Source: Chthoniobacterales bacterium (GTDB lineage Bacteria; Verrucomicrobiota; Verrucomicrobiia; Chthoniobacterales; UBA10450). From it: a stretch of DNA of 64,000 bases. How positions within the stretch are numbered: the first letter of the stretch is position 1; each line of letters begins with the position of its first letter. The notes beneath the pieces were generated by a model. It saw nothing but the letters and a program-made list of their open reading frames with translations. It was not told the DNA's origin and ran no database searches. Made by a program: the position numbers and the translations under genes. Positions 18,624 to 26,484 of the stretch are shown piece after piece. The stretch covers positions 1 through 64,000 of the forward strand of contig JACDGM010000002.1 in the NCBI GenBank assembly GCA_013815325.1, given 5' to 3'.

Positions 18624-19724
18624 CTACGACAGCTTCACGAAATATTTGCCGGGAAGCTGTTTCACCAGCCGTTTCAACTCGAGGCGGAGGAGAACGGAAG
18701 AGACGGTCGCGGCGGGCAAATCGCAGCTCGTCGAGATCTGATCGATGGGCGTTTCGGTGGGGAGGATAGCGTCATAAACGCGGCGTTCGGCGTCCGACAA
18801 CTCCGGCAACACCCGCGCCGCGTCGATCGGGAATTTTTGTTTTTCGGGAAGAAGAATTTGCAGGTCGTCGAGAATGTCGCTCGCATCCATGACGAGCTTC
18901 GCGCCCTGTTGGATGAGGCGGTTGGAGCCATGCGCAGTCGGCGCGTTGATGTGGCCTGGAACCGCATAAACCGATCGGCCCTGCTCGATCGCCTGCGACG
19001 CGGTGATGAGCGCGCCGCTATTCAGGCCGGCCTCGACGACGAGAATGCCGTGGCTCCAACCGCTGATGATGCGGTTGCGCATCGGGAAGGTCTGGCGGTC
19101 GGGTTCGATTTCCATCGAGAACTCGGAGACAACGGCGCCGTGGCCGTCGTGAATTTTTTCGGCGAGCGCGGCATTTTCCGGCGGATAAAGCTTCGTTAGG
19201 CCGGAACCAATCACGGCAATTGTTCGCCCTTTCGCGGCGAGCGCGCCCTGATGCGCGGCCGTGTCGATGCCGCGGGCGAGCCCGCTTACGATCGTTAGGC
19301 CGGAATAGGCGAGCTGATAAGAGAGCTTCTTCGCGCTTTCCGCGCCGTAATGGCTGGTGCGCCGCGAACCAATCACGGCAATGGCGTGTTGATCGCGCTC
19401 CGTCAGTTCGCCCCAGACGTAAAGAACGATAGGCGGCGCGTGAATTTCACGCAGCTGCCGCGGGTAGCTGGGCGAACTGGCCGTGATCACTTCCGCGCCG
19501 AAATCGCGAATGCGCTTCAGTTCCCCCGGTAGGTCGACCGCGCTTTCCCAGTTGGCGATCTGCTCGGCGACTTCACTGCCGATGCCGTCGACTTTGCGCA
19601 GGTCGCCGTGTTTCGCAGAAAGAATGCGCTCTGGTGACTCGAAAACTTCGAGTAACTTGCGCAAGCGCACCGGCCCCATTTTCGCGACCATATTGAGCGC
19701 GATGCAGGCTTCTGTGCTGTTCAT
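18624..19724 (-). CDS. dprA: DNA processing protein DprA
   Basis: Loads RecA on incoming single-stranded DNA during natural transformation. Of the 366 residues, the N-terminal helical/HhH part (LRKVDGIGSEVAEQIANW) precedes the Rossmann domain with IAVIGSRRTSHYG, SGLARGIDTAAHQGAL, AVIGSGLTKLYPPEN and SEFSMEIEPDRQTFPMRNRIISGWS. A C-terminal winged-helix-like segment ends the protein. Its start overlaps the RelE-type toxin stop as ATGA. Presence of dprA matches the idea that the dispersed CCTAACGA octamer is an uptake signal; two copies lie in this gene. Confidence 0.96.
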   Translation of the reverse strand: MNSTEACIALNMVAKMGPVRLRKLLEVFESPERILSAKHGDLRKVDGIGSEVAEQIANWESAVDLPGELKRIRDFGAEVITASSPSYPRQLREIHAPPIVLYVWGELTERDQHAIAVIGSRRTSHYGAESAKKLSYQLAYSGLTIVSGLARGIDTAAHQGALAAKGRTIAVIGSGLTKLYPPENAALAEKIHDGHGAVVSEFSMEIEPDRQTFPMRNRIISGWSHGILVVEAGLNSGALITASQAIEQGRSVYAVPGHINAPTAHGSNRLIQQGAKLVMDASDILDDLQILLPEKQKFPIDAARVLPELSDAERRVYDAILPTETPIDQISTSCDLPAATVSSVLLRLELKRLVKQLPGKYFVKLS

Positions 19725-20011
19725 GGTTCGAGAAGCTCGTGAAGATGCTGGGCAAATACTTCGTAGACGAGCGTGCGATGGGCGGCGTAGACACAGCGAA
19801 TCTGACGCGTCCGTCGCTCCGAGCGATAGAAAAAAATAATGCGATAACGTCCGACGCGCAGCCGGTAGAAACCTTCCAGATCGCCTTCCAGCGCCCGGAT
19901 ACTGCCTTTCTCTTGGACGAGTTTTCTGAGCCCTTCCCGCAAGGCGCGGCGAGGTTCCGGCGCCAGTGATCCGACAAAATTGAGGACCTGCTGCTCGAGC
20001 TCAATTTTCAT
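19721..20011 (-). CDS. RelE/ParE-family toxin
   Basis: 96-residue toxin of the RelE/ParE fold, either an mRNA interferase or a gyrase poison. The family pattern is visible as QQVLNFVGSLAPEPRRALREGLRKL, FYRLRVGRYRIIFFYRSERR and IRCVYAAHRTLVYEVF. It overlaps the antitoxin by 11 bp and overlaps the dprA start by ATGA. A toxin placed directly in frame-coupled position with dprA is unusual. Confidence 0.88.
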   Translation of the reverse strand: MKIELEQQVLNFVGSLAPEPRRALREGLRKLVQEKGSIRALEGDLEGFYRLRVGRYRIIFFYRSERRTRQIRCVYAAHRTLVYEVFAQHLHELLEP

Positions 20012-20249
20012 CTAAGGCGGCGAGCGGAAAATATTTCCCTTTCCCGCCGCGCGCCCGCCGCACCGCTTCCATAGCTTTAGGATCAGCCATGATTTCCAAG
20101 GTCTCTGCGATCGCGGCCATTCGCTCAGCCGACACGATATAAGCCACGGCTTTTTCGCGACGCGTAATGAGGATCAATTCACCATGCGCCTTTTTCAAAA
20201 GCGCCGGCAACGCAGACTGCGCTTCGGTAACAGAATACGTAGATGGCAT
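20001..20249 (-). CDS. Phd/YefM-family antitoxin
   Basis: 82 residues. The N-terminal dimer and DNA-binding part reads YSVTEAQSALPALLKKAHGELILITRREKAVAYIVSAERM, typical of Phd/YefM, and the C-terminal tail should neutralise the overlapping RelE-type toxin. It probably represses its own promoter, located in the short gap between 20250 and the repeat element starting at 20330. Confidence 0.88.
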   Translation of the reverse strand: MPSTYSVTEAQSALPALLKKAHGELILITRREKAVAYIVSAERMAAIAETLEIMADPKAMEAVRRARGGKGKYFPLAALDEN

Positions 20250-20329
20250 GAGGTAAAACCGTAATCTCGAATACGCAGAATGCCACTTTCTTCGATTTCA
20301 TGGAACGTGGCGGCGGAAGAATCGGGGCT

Positions 20330-20477
20330 GGGTAGCGCATGCGTCTCGCGTGCTGGTGAAGGGGTACCGCGTTCGCGAACCTTTCTTGCATGACAGTGTT
20401 GTCATGGCGTCCACGCGGTCAGGAAAGTTCGTCGCCGCGAGACGCGTCGACCAGCACGCGAGACGCATGCGCTACCC
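20330..20477. repeat. REPIN/MITE-like palindromic element, family A copy 3
   Basis: 148 bp with a near-perfect 27-bp terminal inverted repeat (GGGTAGCGCATGCGTCTCGC on the left; the complement ends ACGCATGCGCTACCC). Inner arms GCGAACCTTTCTTG and CAGGAAAGTTCGTCGC are present, as in copies 1 and 2. It lies between the TA module and the end of ssb. Confidence 0.9.
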
Positions 20478-20499
20478 GAACAAGGCGACTCGCGCCGCG

Positions 20500-20979
20500 C
20501 TAGAACGGAATCTCGTCGTCGTCCGGTTCGGAAGGTGGGGCGCTCTTCGGCGCGGACGCTCCGCGTGAACTGCTGCCGCTGCTCGACTGTCCGCGCGGCG
20601 GCTCTTCGGGTTCAGCGCTGGCGCCGCTTCCACCTCCCCCGGGACGGCTGCCGAGCATTTGCATCATCTCGCCGATGACCTTCAGTTTGGTCCGCTTTTG
20701 GCCCGACTGTTTGTCGTCCCAACTATCGAGCTGGAGCCGGCCTTCGATAAAAACGGAGCGGCCTTTTTTCAGGTATTCGCCCGCGACCTCAGCGGTGCGA
20801 CCCCAAAACGTCACGTCCACGAATGTGACTTCCTCGCGCTTTTCTCCGTTATCGAGCGTGTATTGCCGGTTGACGGCGATGCCGAGATCGGTGACTGCGC
20901 TCCCCTTCGGCGTGTAGCGCACCTCGGGATCACGCGTCACGTTTCCAAGCAGGAAAACCTTGTTGTAGCTGGCGGACAT
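20500..20979 (-). CDS. ssb: single-stranded DNA-binding protein
   Basis: 159-residue SSB that protects single-stranded DNA in replication, repair and transformation. It has the OB fold (YNKVFLLGNVTRDPEVRYTPKGSAVTDLGIAVNRQ, VTFWGRTAEVAGEYLKKGRSVFIEGRLQ), a Gly/Ser-rich linker and the canonical acidic tip DDDEIPF that recruits partner proteins. It is the last gene of the prs-rplY-pth-rpsF-ssb run, 18 bp after rpsF. Confidence 0.97.
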   Translation of the reverse strand: MSASYNKVFLLGNVTRDPEVRYTPKGSAVTDLGIAVNRQYTLDNGEKREEVTFVDVTFWGRTAEVAGEYLKKGRSVFIEGRLQLDSWDDKQSGQKRTKLKVIGEMMQMLGSRPGGGGSGASAEPEEPPRGQSSSGSSSRGASAPKSAPPSEPDDDEIPF

Positions 20980-20997
20980 GCGGCGGGTTTAGCGAAA

Positions 20998-21330
20998 CTA
21001 CTTCGCCTCGGCCAGTCTCTTCTTCGCCGGCTGTTCTTTTTTCTCCTGCAACTTTTGGTAATGCTGCCGGTAAACTTCCGGGTCGAGCTTGAACTTTGAA
21101 CGCAGCTTTGTGATGAGCTGCGAGTCGGCGTGGAAAATAAAGTTCACGAAGAAGCCCGCTTCGAGCTCGCCCGCGACGTAGGAAAACGGCCGTTTGTCCA
21201 TCTTCTGGACCTGCTCGACGGTCGCGCCTTCTTTCTGAAATTCGGACTCCAGACGGTCCACAATGTCCTTCACTGCATCTTCTTTGCCCTGCGTGTTGAG
21301 CACGATTAGAGCTTCATAACGATTGGTCAT
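20998..21330 (-). CDS. rpsF: 30S ribosomal protein S6
   Basis: Small-subunit ribosomal protein. It begins MTNRYEALIVLNTQG, with KMDKRPFSYVAGELEAGFFVNFIFHAD in the core, as in S6. The start at 21330 overlaps the pth stop by ATGA; the track ORF extends upstream into pth and is rejected. Order pth-rpsF-ssb is conserved in many bacteria. Confidence 0.95.
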   Translation of the reverse strand: MTNRYEALIVLNTQGKEDAVKDIVDRLESEFQKEGATVEQVQKMDKRPFSYVAGELEAGFFVNFIFHADSQLITKLRSKFKLDPEVYRQHYQKLQEKKEQPAKKRLAEAK

Positions 21331-21905
21331 ATTTCGGGTGTTTTGTTGAAAGCATTCATCGCAGCATTTGCTCCTTTGTCGATGGCGCACCGCACCGCTT
21401 CCGCCGCACGCACGAGCGTCTCGTCGAGCAGCTTTTTTTCTTCTTCAAAAAATCTGCCGAGCACGTAATCGACCGCGCCCTCGACAGGCGCAGCGCCGAT
21501 TCCGACGCGCAACCTGGGTACTGACTCGGTGCCGAAATGCTGGAAAATTGATTCGAGGCCGTTGTGCCCGCCGGAGCTGCCGTGCAAGCGGATGCGCAGC
21601 CGGCCGAGCGGTAGAGCGAAATCGTCGATGACGACGAGAATTTCCGAGGCCGCTATTTTGTAAAAATTGGCGATCGCGGAAAGCGCTTCGCCGCTGCGGT
21701 TCATAAAGGTGGCCGGCTTCACTAGAATCACTTCACTCTTCGCCCAGGCCGCGCCCCATTTTTCGGAGTAATCCCATGGCAATTTGCGATCGGCCGCGAG
21801 CCGGTCGAGAACCATGAAACCAACGTTGTGGCGCGTTCGCTGATATTCGCGACCGGGATTTCCCAGGCCGGCGACCAGGCGAATCGGCGCGACTTCTTCG
21901 TTCAC
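21327..21905 (-). CDS. pth: peptidyl-tRNA hydrolase
   Basis: Releases tRNA from peptidyl-tRNA dropped by ribosomes. Visible motifs are RLVAGLGNPGREYQRTRHNVGFMVLD with the catalytic His, ILVKPATFMNRSG, LVVIDDFALPLGRLRIR and GSSGGHNGLESIFQHFG. A GTG start at 21905 (VNEEVAPIRLVAGLGNPG) is preferred, because the longer track ORF translates into repeat family B. It overlaps rpsF by ATGA. Confidence 0.94.
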   Translation of the reverse strand: MNEEVAPIRLVAGLGNPGREYQRTRHNVGFMVLDRLAADRKLPWDYSEKWGAAWAKSEVILVKPATFMNRSGEALSAIANFYKIAASEILVVIDDFALPLGRLRIRLHGSSGGHNGLESIFQHFGTESVPRLRVGIGAAPVEGAVDYVLGRFFEEEKKLLDETLVRAAEAVRCAIDKGANAAMNAFNKTPEI

Positions 21906-21925
21906 GACTGCTCCGGCGCAGCGGT

Positions 21926-22032
21926 TGTCATTCTGAGCGCAGCGAAGAATCTCACAAGCCAGGATCAAGGTGGTCCAGAGCGAATCGGGTCGAGCGACGC
22001 TTGTGAGGTCCCTCGCTTCACTCGGGATGACA
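21926..22032. repeat. palindromic repeat family B, copy 2
   Basis: 107 bp with outer arms TGTCATTCTGAGCGCAGCGA and the complement CACTCGGGATGACA, plus inner CTCACAAGC / GCTTGTGAG. It sits between rplY and pth and is transcribed as part of that mRNA, where it would fold into a long hairpin. Confidence 0.85.
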
Positions 22033-22062
22033 AGCTGGGGCGACTCGGGAAAGGGATTGCTG

Positions 22063-22740
22063 CTACTTCTTCGTTTCCTTCGCGCCGCCCGCGGCCGCTT
22101 CCGGCTCTTCCTTCTTCGCGGTGATGACTTCCGGCGCTGTCGGCGCTTCGGCCGTGGCCGCAGGCGCTTCTTCTACCGTCGGTGCGAGCACCGAGAAGGC
22201 AGTCAGATCGGCTGGGACACTGGTGGTGACCCCTTCGGGCAGCTTGATTTCGCGCACATGAATCGCGTCACCAATGTTGAGGTGCGACACGTCCACGGTG
22301 ATGACATCGGGGAGATCGCGGGGCAGACATTCGATCTCGAGCGAACGCACGTTCTGCTCGAGCAAGCCGCCAAAAGTTTTGACACCTTCCGCGGTACCGG
22401 TCGGCTCCAGCGGCACCTCGGCTTCGATCATTTCATCCATCGAGACGGCGTGAAAATCGACGTGCAAAATGTCGCCGCCGAGCGGGGAATGCTGCACTTC
22501 CTGCACGAGCGCCAAGCGGCCGCCACTCTCACCATCGATTTCTAGCTCGACGAGAATATTCTCCCCGGACGCGCGGCTCAGCATGTTTGAAATGTCGCGT
22601 TTGGCGACCTGCAGCAGCTCGGGCTGAGTCTTGCCGCCATAGATGACCGCTGGCACAGAGCCTTGCGCTTTGATCTTGCGAACGGCGGAGCGCCCGATGC
22701 CGGAACGGCGGGTCGCGGTGAGTTTTACTTGTTTGGCCAT
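22063..22740 (-). CDS. rplY: 50S ribosomal protein L25 (TL5/Ctc form)
   Basis: 5S rRNA-binding ribosomal protein of the long Ctc type, 225 residues. The L25 domain reads KQVKLTATRRSGIGRSAVRKIKAQGSVPAVIYGGKTQPELLQV, the beta domain includes VLVELEIDGE-like and HVDFHAVSMDEMIEAEVPLE segments, and the Ala/Glu-rich tail is variable. It follows prs by 4 bp, a common pairing. Confidence 0.95.
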   Translation of the reverse strand: MAKQVKLTATRRSGIGRSAVRKIKAQGSVPAVIYGGKTQPELLQVAKRDISNMLSRASGENILVELEIDGESGGRLALVQEVQHSPLGGDILHVDFHAVSMDEMIEAEVPLEPTGTAEGVKTFGGLLEQNVRSLEIECLPRDLPDVITVDVSHLNIGDAIHVREIKLPEGVTTSVPADLTAFSVLAPTVEEAPAATAEAPTAPEVITAKKEEPEAAAGGAKETKK

Positions 22741-22744
22741 GGTA

Positions 22745-23716
22745 TCAGTTGGTTGTTTTTTTGCCGTTATCGATCTTGAAGAGCGACGAGACGGATTCGT
22801 CCTGATGAATCCGTTTAATGCTTTCGCCGAGCAGCTCCGAGACGGAAAGCACCGTGGTGGTAAATCCTGCCACCGCGCGAACAGGCGTGCTGTTGGTCGT
22901 AATCAATTCCTTAATCTGGGACTTTTGCAACCGCTCGATCGCCATATCGGCGAGCACGGCATGGGCGACTCCGGCGTAAACATCGAGGGCGCCGTTCCTT
23001 TTCAAAATCTCCGTCGCAGAGGTGAGCGTGCCCGCGGTCTCGGTGAGGTCGTCGACCAAAAGCACATCGTGACCTTCCACTTCGCCGATGAGATATTGCG
23101 CCTCGGTCTCGGTCGCGCTTTTGCGCTGCTTGGCCACGATTGCCAGATTCACCCCGAGCGCTTGCGAGTAAGCGGAGGCCATTTTCAAACCGCCGACGTC
23201 GGGCGAAACGACGACCGTTTTGCGCTTCAGGCGATCCCGCAGGTATCGGATCAAGACCGGCAGCGAATACAAATGATCGACCGGGATATCGAAAAATCCC
23301 TGCACCTGCTGCGCGTGCAGATCCATCGTGAGCACGCGGCTCACGCCCGCAGCGGTGAGGAGATTCGCAACCAGCTTCGCGGTGATCGGGACGCGCGGCT
23401 GATCTTTACGATCCTGCCGGGCATAACCGAAAAACGGAATCACCGCCGTGATGCGATCGGCGCTGGCGCGGCGCGCCGCATCCACCATGATGAGCAGCTC
23501 CATGAGGTGCTGGTTCGTCGGCGGGCAGGTCGGCTGCACGATGAAGACGTCGCGACCGCGAATGTTCTCGTCGATCTTGATGTAAGTCTCGCCGTCGGGA
23601 AACGAGCTGATCGTCGCCTGGCCGAGGGGCACGCCGATGACCGCGCAAATTTGCTGCGCCAACTCGCGATTCGCGGAGCCAGAGAAAACTTTGAGCTCGG
23701 GTTGGACGGCAAACAT
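22745..23716 (-). CDS. prs: ribose-phosphate pyrophosphokinase
   Basis: Makes PRPP from ribose-5-phosphate and ATP for nucleotide, His and Trp synthesis. It is 323 residues, the normal length. Motifs are FSGSANRELAQQICAVIGVPLGQATISSFPDGETYIKI, the ATP-binding YFGYARQDRK equivalent FFGYARQDRKDQPRVPITAKLVA, and the PRPP loop VLLVDDLTETAGTL. It is first gene of the housekeeping run ending in ssb. Confidence 0.97.
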   Translation of the reverse strand: MFAVQPELKVFSGSANRELAQQICAVIGVPLGQATISSFPDGETYIKIDENIRGRDVFIVQPTCPPTNQHLMELLIMVDAARRASADRITAVIPFFGYARQDRKDQPRVPITAKLVANLLTAAGVSRVLTMDLHAQQVQGFFDIPVDHLYSLPVLIRYLRDRLKRKTVVVSPDVGGLKMASAYSQALGVNLAIVAKQRKSATETEAQYLIGEVEGHDVLLVDDLTETAGTLTSATEILKRNGALDVYAGVAHAVLADMAIERLQKSQIKELITTNSTPVRAVAGFTTTVLSVSELLGESIKRIHQDESVSSLFKIDNGKKTTN

Positions 23717-23795
23717 GGGTCGCGGGTCGCGGGGCGCTACCTTAGGCGCGAGCGCTCACCGTTGGCAAAAGAAGATTCGGGCGCTCCAATAAAAA

Positions 23796-23827
23796 CGGAG
23801 GCGACGGAATCTCTCCCGTCGCCTCCG
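23796..23827 (-). terminator. rho-independent terminator of the 23944 gene
   Basis: A perfect 12-bp stem CGGAGGCGACGG / CCGTCGCCTCCG with an 8-base loop, followed on the minus strand by TTTTTATTGG. It is downstream of the minus-strand coiled-coil gene and upstream of prs, so it isolates the two transcripts. Confidence 0.9.
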
Positions 23828-23943
23828 ACAAACACCAACCAAAATTAACGACCAGAGCTTTTGGCGGCGCGCTCTGTTCCAGTCTTTTGGTTTTAGCAAA
23901 AACCTCATCGAGCCGTCAACGAAAAGCTTCGGGCGGCTGAAAT

Positions 23944-24228
23944 TTATTTCGCGAAGGATGCGCGCAGCTTGCTTTTTTTCTCCTCGCAATCTTCGTGCAA
24001 GCGACGCAGCTCGACAGATAATTGCTTCTCCAGCTTTTCGGTTTCGCCGAAGTTGCCGCTCTGCTGTGTCTCGCGGATTTGGCCTTGCAGGAAGAGCTCC
24101 TTCTCGGCGATACGCGCCTTGAAAGTGGAATCGATCTCTGCGATTGCCGCTTTCTGCGCATCGGTCAGCGAGACGGTCGGCGCTTTTTTTTCGAGGCGCT
24201 CCATGGCGAGTTCGTAGGCCGATTTCAT
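23944..24228 (-). CDS. small coiled-coil protein of unknown function
   Basis: 94 residues starting MKSAYELAMERLEKKAPTVSLTDAQKAAIAEID, highly charged and almost entirely helical (heptads through KLEKQLSVELRRLHEDCEEKKSKL). Proteins of this look are frequent in Verrucomicrobiota, but I know no function. The start at 24228 avoids overlap with the divergent HAD gene, and a canonical terminator follows. Confidence 0.7.
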   Translation of the reverse strand: MKSAYELAMERLEKKAPTVSLTDAQKAAIAEIDSTFKARIAEKELFLQGQIRETQQSGNFGETEKLEKQLSVELRRLHEDCEEKKSKLRASFAK

Positions 24229-24278
24229 TCCAAGGATCAGTCTGGACTTGGCCGCCCGGCGAGGCAAGTTGCCGTTCC

Positions 24279-25049
24279 ATGGCCGGTAAGATTCAACTCA
24301 TCAGCACCGATTTCGACGGAACGCTCGTTTCGCATGCCAATGATCCGGTCTTCAATCGCGACTGCATGGAATTGATCGGGCAGCTGCAAAAAGAGGGAAC
24401 GATTTGGGCGATCAATACGGGGCGTTCGGTGGGCTTGCTCGAGGAAGGGCTCGAGGATTTCGCATTCCCGCTTCTGCCCGATTTCATCCTCACGAGCGAA
24501 CGCGACGTTTTTCGCCCGTCGGCGCGGGGATGGGAACCATGGGGCGACTGGAACGCGCGCTGCGCTCAAGCCCACGCGGAGCTTTACAACAATGCGTCGT
24601 CGGTCCTCGCGGAGGTGGTCGATTTTGTCGGGCAGAAAACAAAGGCGCGCGTCATTTATGAAGCAGAGGGAGCTGCGGGATTGATCGCGACGAGCGAGGA
24701 GGAGATGGACCTTCTCACGGCATTCATCGACCGGGCAAAAGCGAAGGAACCGAAGTTCCATTATCAGCGAAACACGATTTATTTGCGCTTCTGCCATGCT
24801 GATTACCACAAGGGAGCGGCGCTCGCGGAACTCTCGCGCCTAACGAATACGCCGAAGCAAGCGATCTTTGCCTGCGGCGATCATCACAATGATCTCTCGA
24901 TGCTCGATGGCCGTTACGCGGCGCTGCCCGCCTGTCCCGCGAACGCGATCGCGGAGGTGAAGGAAGCGGTGCGCCGCGGGGGCGGTTGGGTGTCAGAAAA
25001 CGAATTCGGCGCCGGCGTTCACGAAGCCCTGCGGCATTTTCTCGCCTAG
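24279..25049 (+). CDS. HAD-superfamily hydrolase (Cof/sucrose-phosphatase-like)
   Basis: 256-residue HAD phosphatase with a C2-type cap. Motif I is LISTDFDGTLV, motif II the NTGR threonine, motif III the Lys of DYHKGAALAELSR, and motif IV CGDHHNDLSMLD. The substrate is probably a sugar phosphate but cannot be fixed from sequence. The ATG at 24279 is chosen, since upstream residues in the track ORF read through the divergent gene's start region. Confidence 0.9.
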   Translation: MAGKIQLISTDFDGTLVSHANDPVFNRDCMELIGQLQKEGTIWAINTGRSVGLLEEGLEDFAFPLLPDFILTSERDVFRPSARGWEPWGDWNARCAQAHAELYNNASSVLAEVVDFVGQKTKARVIYEAEGAAGLIATSEEEMDLLTAFIDRAKAKEPKFHYQRNTIYLRFCHADYHKGAALAELSRLTNTPKQAIFACGDHHNDLSMLDGRYAALPACPANAIAEVKEAVRRGGGWVSENEFGAGVHEALRHFLA

Positions 25050-25078
25050 CGAAGCCGGATAACGGCGCATTCTTAAAT

Positions 25079-25183
25079 TGTCATCCCGAGCGCAGCGAGG
25101 GACCTCACGAGCCACTCGAGACGGCCATCAGATCGCGACCCGGGGAGTTATCCGTGAGGTCCCTCGCTCCGCTCGGGATGACA
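25079..25183. repeat. palindromic repeat family B, copy 3
   Basis: 105 bp with arms TGTCATCCCGAGCGCAGCGA and TCGCTCCGCTCGGGATGACA, inner GGGACCTCACG / CGTGAGGTCCC. It lies between the convergent HAD and 25212 genes and may act as a two-way terminator. The arms agree with copies 1 and 2. Confidence 0.9.
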
Positions 25184-25211
25184 GATAGCGAAGGCGGGGG
25201 CGCGTCTCGGG

Positions 25212-25718
25212 CTAACGAACGCCCAACTGCAGCCGCTCGTCTTCCGCGAGGATTTCGCCTAACGGCGGCCAGCTCACTTCGCTGTCCATGTCATGGAAGG
25301 CGTGCAGATATACCGCGACCGCTTCCGCTGGATATTTTTCGATCAATTGGGTGACCGCTTCGGTGAGCTTTTCTTTCGGCGGCGACTCCGGCAGATTTTC
25401 CACGGTGCCGTCCTCGTCCCGCTTGATCCCGACCGAGTCGAGCAAATCGCAAAGCATCGGCTTTTGCGCGCCGAGCAGCCAGGCCTGGAGCAGATGGGCG
25501 GCGAGGGTGTCGCTGATTTTACGGCTGAGCGCGCTTTGCAACCAAATGGTTCGTTCGTTAGGCGGCTTGCGCTCGACGAAGACGGCGCGCAGGTTGCGCT
25601 GATTCGCCAGTCCCTGGATGGCAGCTTTCAAGACCGGCTTCTGCTCTTTCTGCAGATAGCTGAAAATTTCTCCGGCCAAAGCGGGCGACATCTGCTGGAA
25701 GATTTCGTGCGATTTCAT
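25212..25718 (-). CDS. conserved hypothetical protein
   Basis: 168 residues, mainly helical, without signal or membrane helices: MKSHEIFQQMSPALAGEIFSYLQKEQKPVLKAAIQGLANQR at the start and an acidic C-terminus (EVSWPPLGEILAEDERLQ). I do not recognise a family. It overlaps the upstream Mpv17-like gene by ATGA, so the two are expressed together. One TCGTTAGG copy lies inside. Confidence 0.75.
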   Translation of the reverse strand: MKSHEIFQQMSPALAGEIFSYLQKEQKPVLKAAIQGLANQRNLRAVFVERKPPNERTIWLQSALSRKISDTLAAHLLQAWLLGAQKPMLCDLLDSVGIKRDEDGTVENLPESPPKEKLTEAVTQLIEKYPAEAVAVYLHAFHDMDSEVSWPPLGEILAEDERLQLGVR

Positions 25719-26476
25719 CGGATTGATTCTGGGACCGCTGGCGACACAACAGCGGGAGCGCCTTCCGTGCGACTCTTTTTCGCCGCGAAGCTATTCGTCA
25801 TATAAGTGAGCAGGAGCACCCAAAAAACGAGCGCGAGGCTGAAGAGCGGGAACTGCAAAGCGAGCGGCAGGGAGTAAATGATCGCCATGAGCGGAATCCA
25901 AACGGCCCAGGTGGCGAGCAGGGTGGGCACGATTTTGTCCCGGTAATGCGCCCAAGTAAAGCCCCGGCCTAACGACTCCCGGCTGAATCCGCTGTTTTTC
26001 CATTCGTAGGTAAGGACGCCGAAAGGCGCGGCGAAAAATGGGTTGTAGCCAAATTGGTCAACGCAGATTTTGGCGAGCACCACCGGCACAGTGACGACGT
26101 TGCCGAACCAGGCCGCTTCGCTTCGATAGAGGAGATCGACCAACGAACCATCGAGCGCCCAAATCGGAATTGTAAAAAGAAGATTGTGGAGGTTTCGCCG
26201 CGTCGGATGCGCGCGCTGAAAAAAGATGATGAGGAAAAGTTCAGGTAAAATCGCGCCGGCGAGGACGGCCGCGCCGACGACGAAGAGGACTCCATGTCTC
26301 GCTTTGTAATCCGCGATCCCCTGGAGCGTCCGACTCGCCGCGGGCATCCAATAATAAGCCGCGAGCAAGCCGAACATGAGCGCCTGGATCAGCAACGCCG
26401 GCCAAAGATTCGCCCGCGCCGCTTCCCAGCCGAGTGCGAGGGAGGTGCGATGATGCGCGCGAGCAGCCGCCGTCAT
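25715..26476 (-). CDS. Mpv17/PMP22-like integral membrane protein
   Basis: 253 residues with five or six hydrophobic segments. The core VLAKICVDQFGYNPFFAAPFGVLTYEW followed by KIVPTLLATWAVWIPLMAIIYSLPLALQFPLFSLALVFWVLLLTYMTN resembles the Mpv17/PMP22 signature, in which a DQ...P stretch precedes W.VW...N..PL..R.....W..YLS. That family is best known from eukaryotic peroxisomes and mitochondria; bacterial members are less familiar. Function unknown. It is coupled to the 25212 gene by ATGA. Confidence 0.65.
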   Translation of the reverse strand: MTAAARAHHRTSLALGWEAARANLWPALLIQALMFGLLAAYYWMPAASRTLQGIADYKARHGVLFVVGAAVLAGAILPELFLIIFFQRAHPTRRNLHNLLFTIPIWALDGSLVDLLYRSEAAWFGNVVTVPVVLAKICVDQFGYNPFFAAPFGVLTYEWKNSGFSRESLGRGFTWAHYRDKIVPTLLATWAVWIPLMAIIYSLPLALQFPLFSLALVFWVLLLTYMTNSFAAKKSRTEGAPAVVSPAVPESIR

Positions 26477-26484
26477 CCGTAGCC

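Noticed and set aside
4874-20477. CRISPR array reading of the family A repeats
   Set aside because: Only three copies, kilobases apart, with internal palindromes and no spacer spacing or cas genes.
22643-23848. 401-residue plus-strand ORF
   Set aside because: Shadow of prs on the opposite strand.
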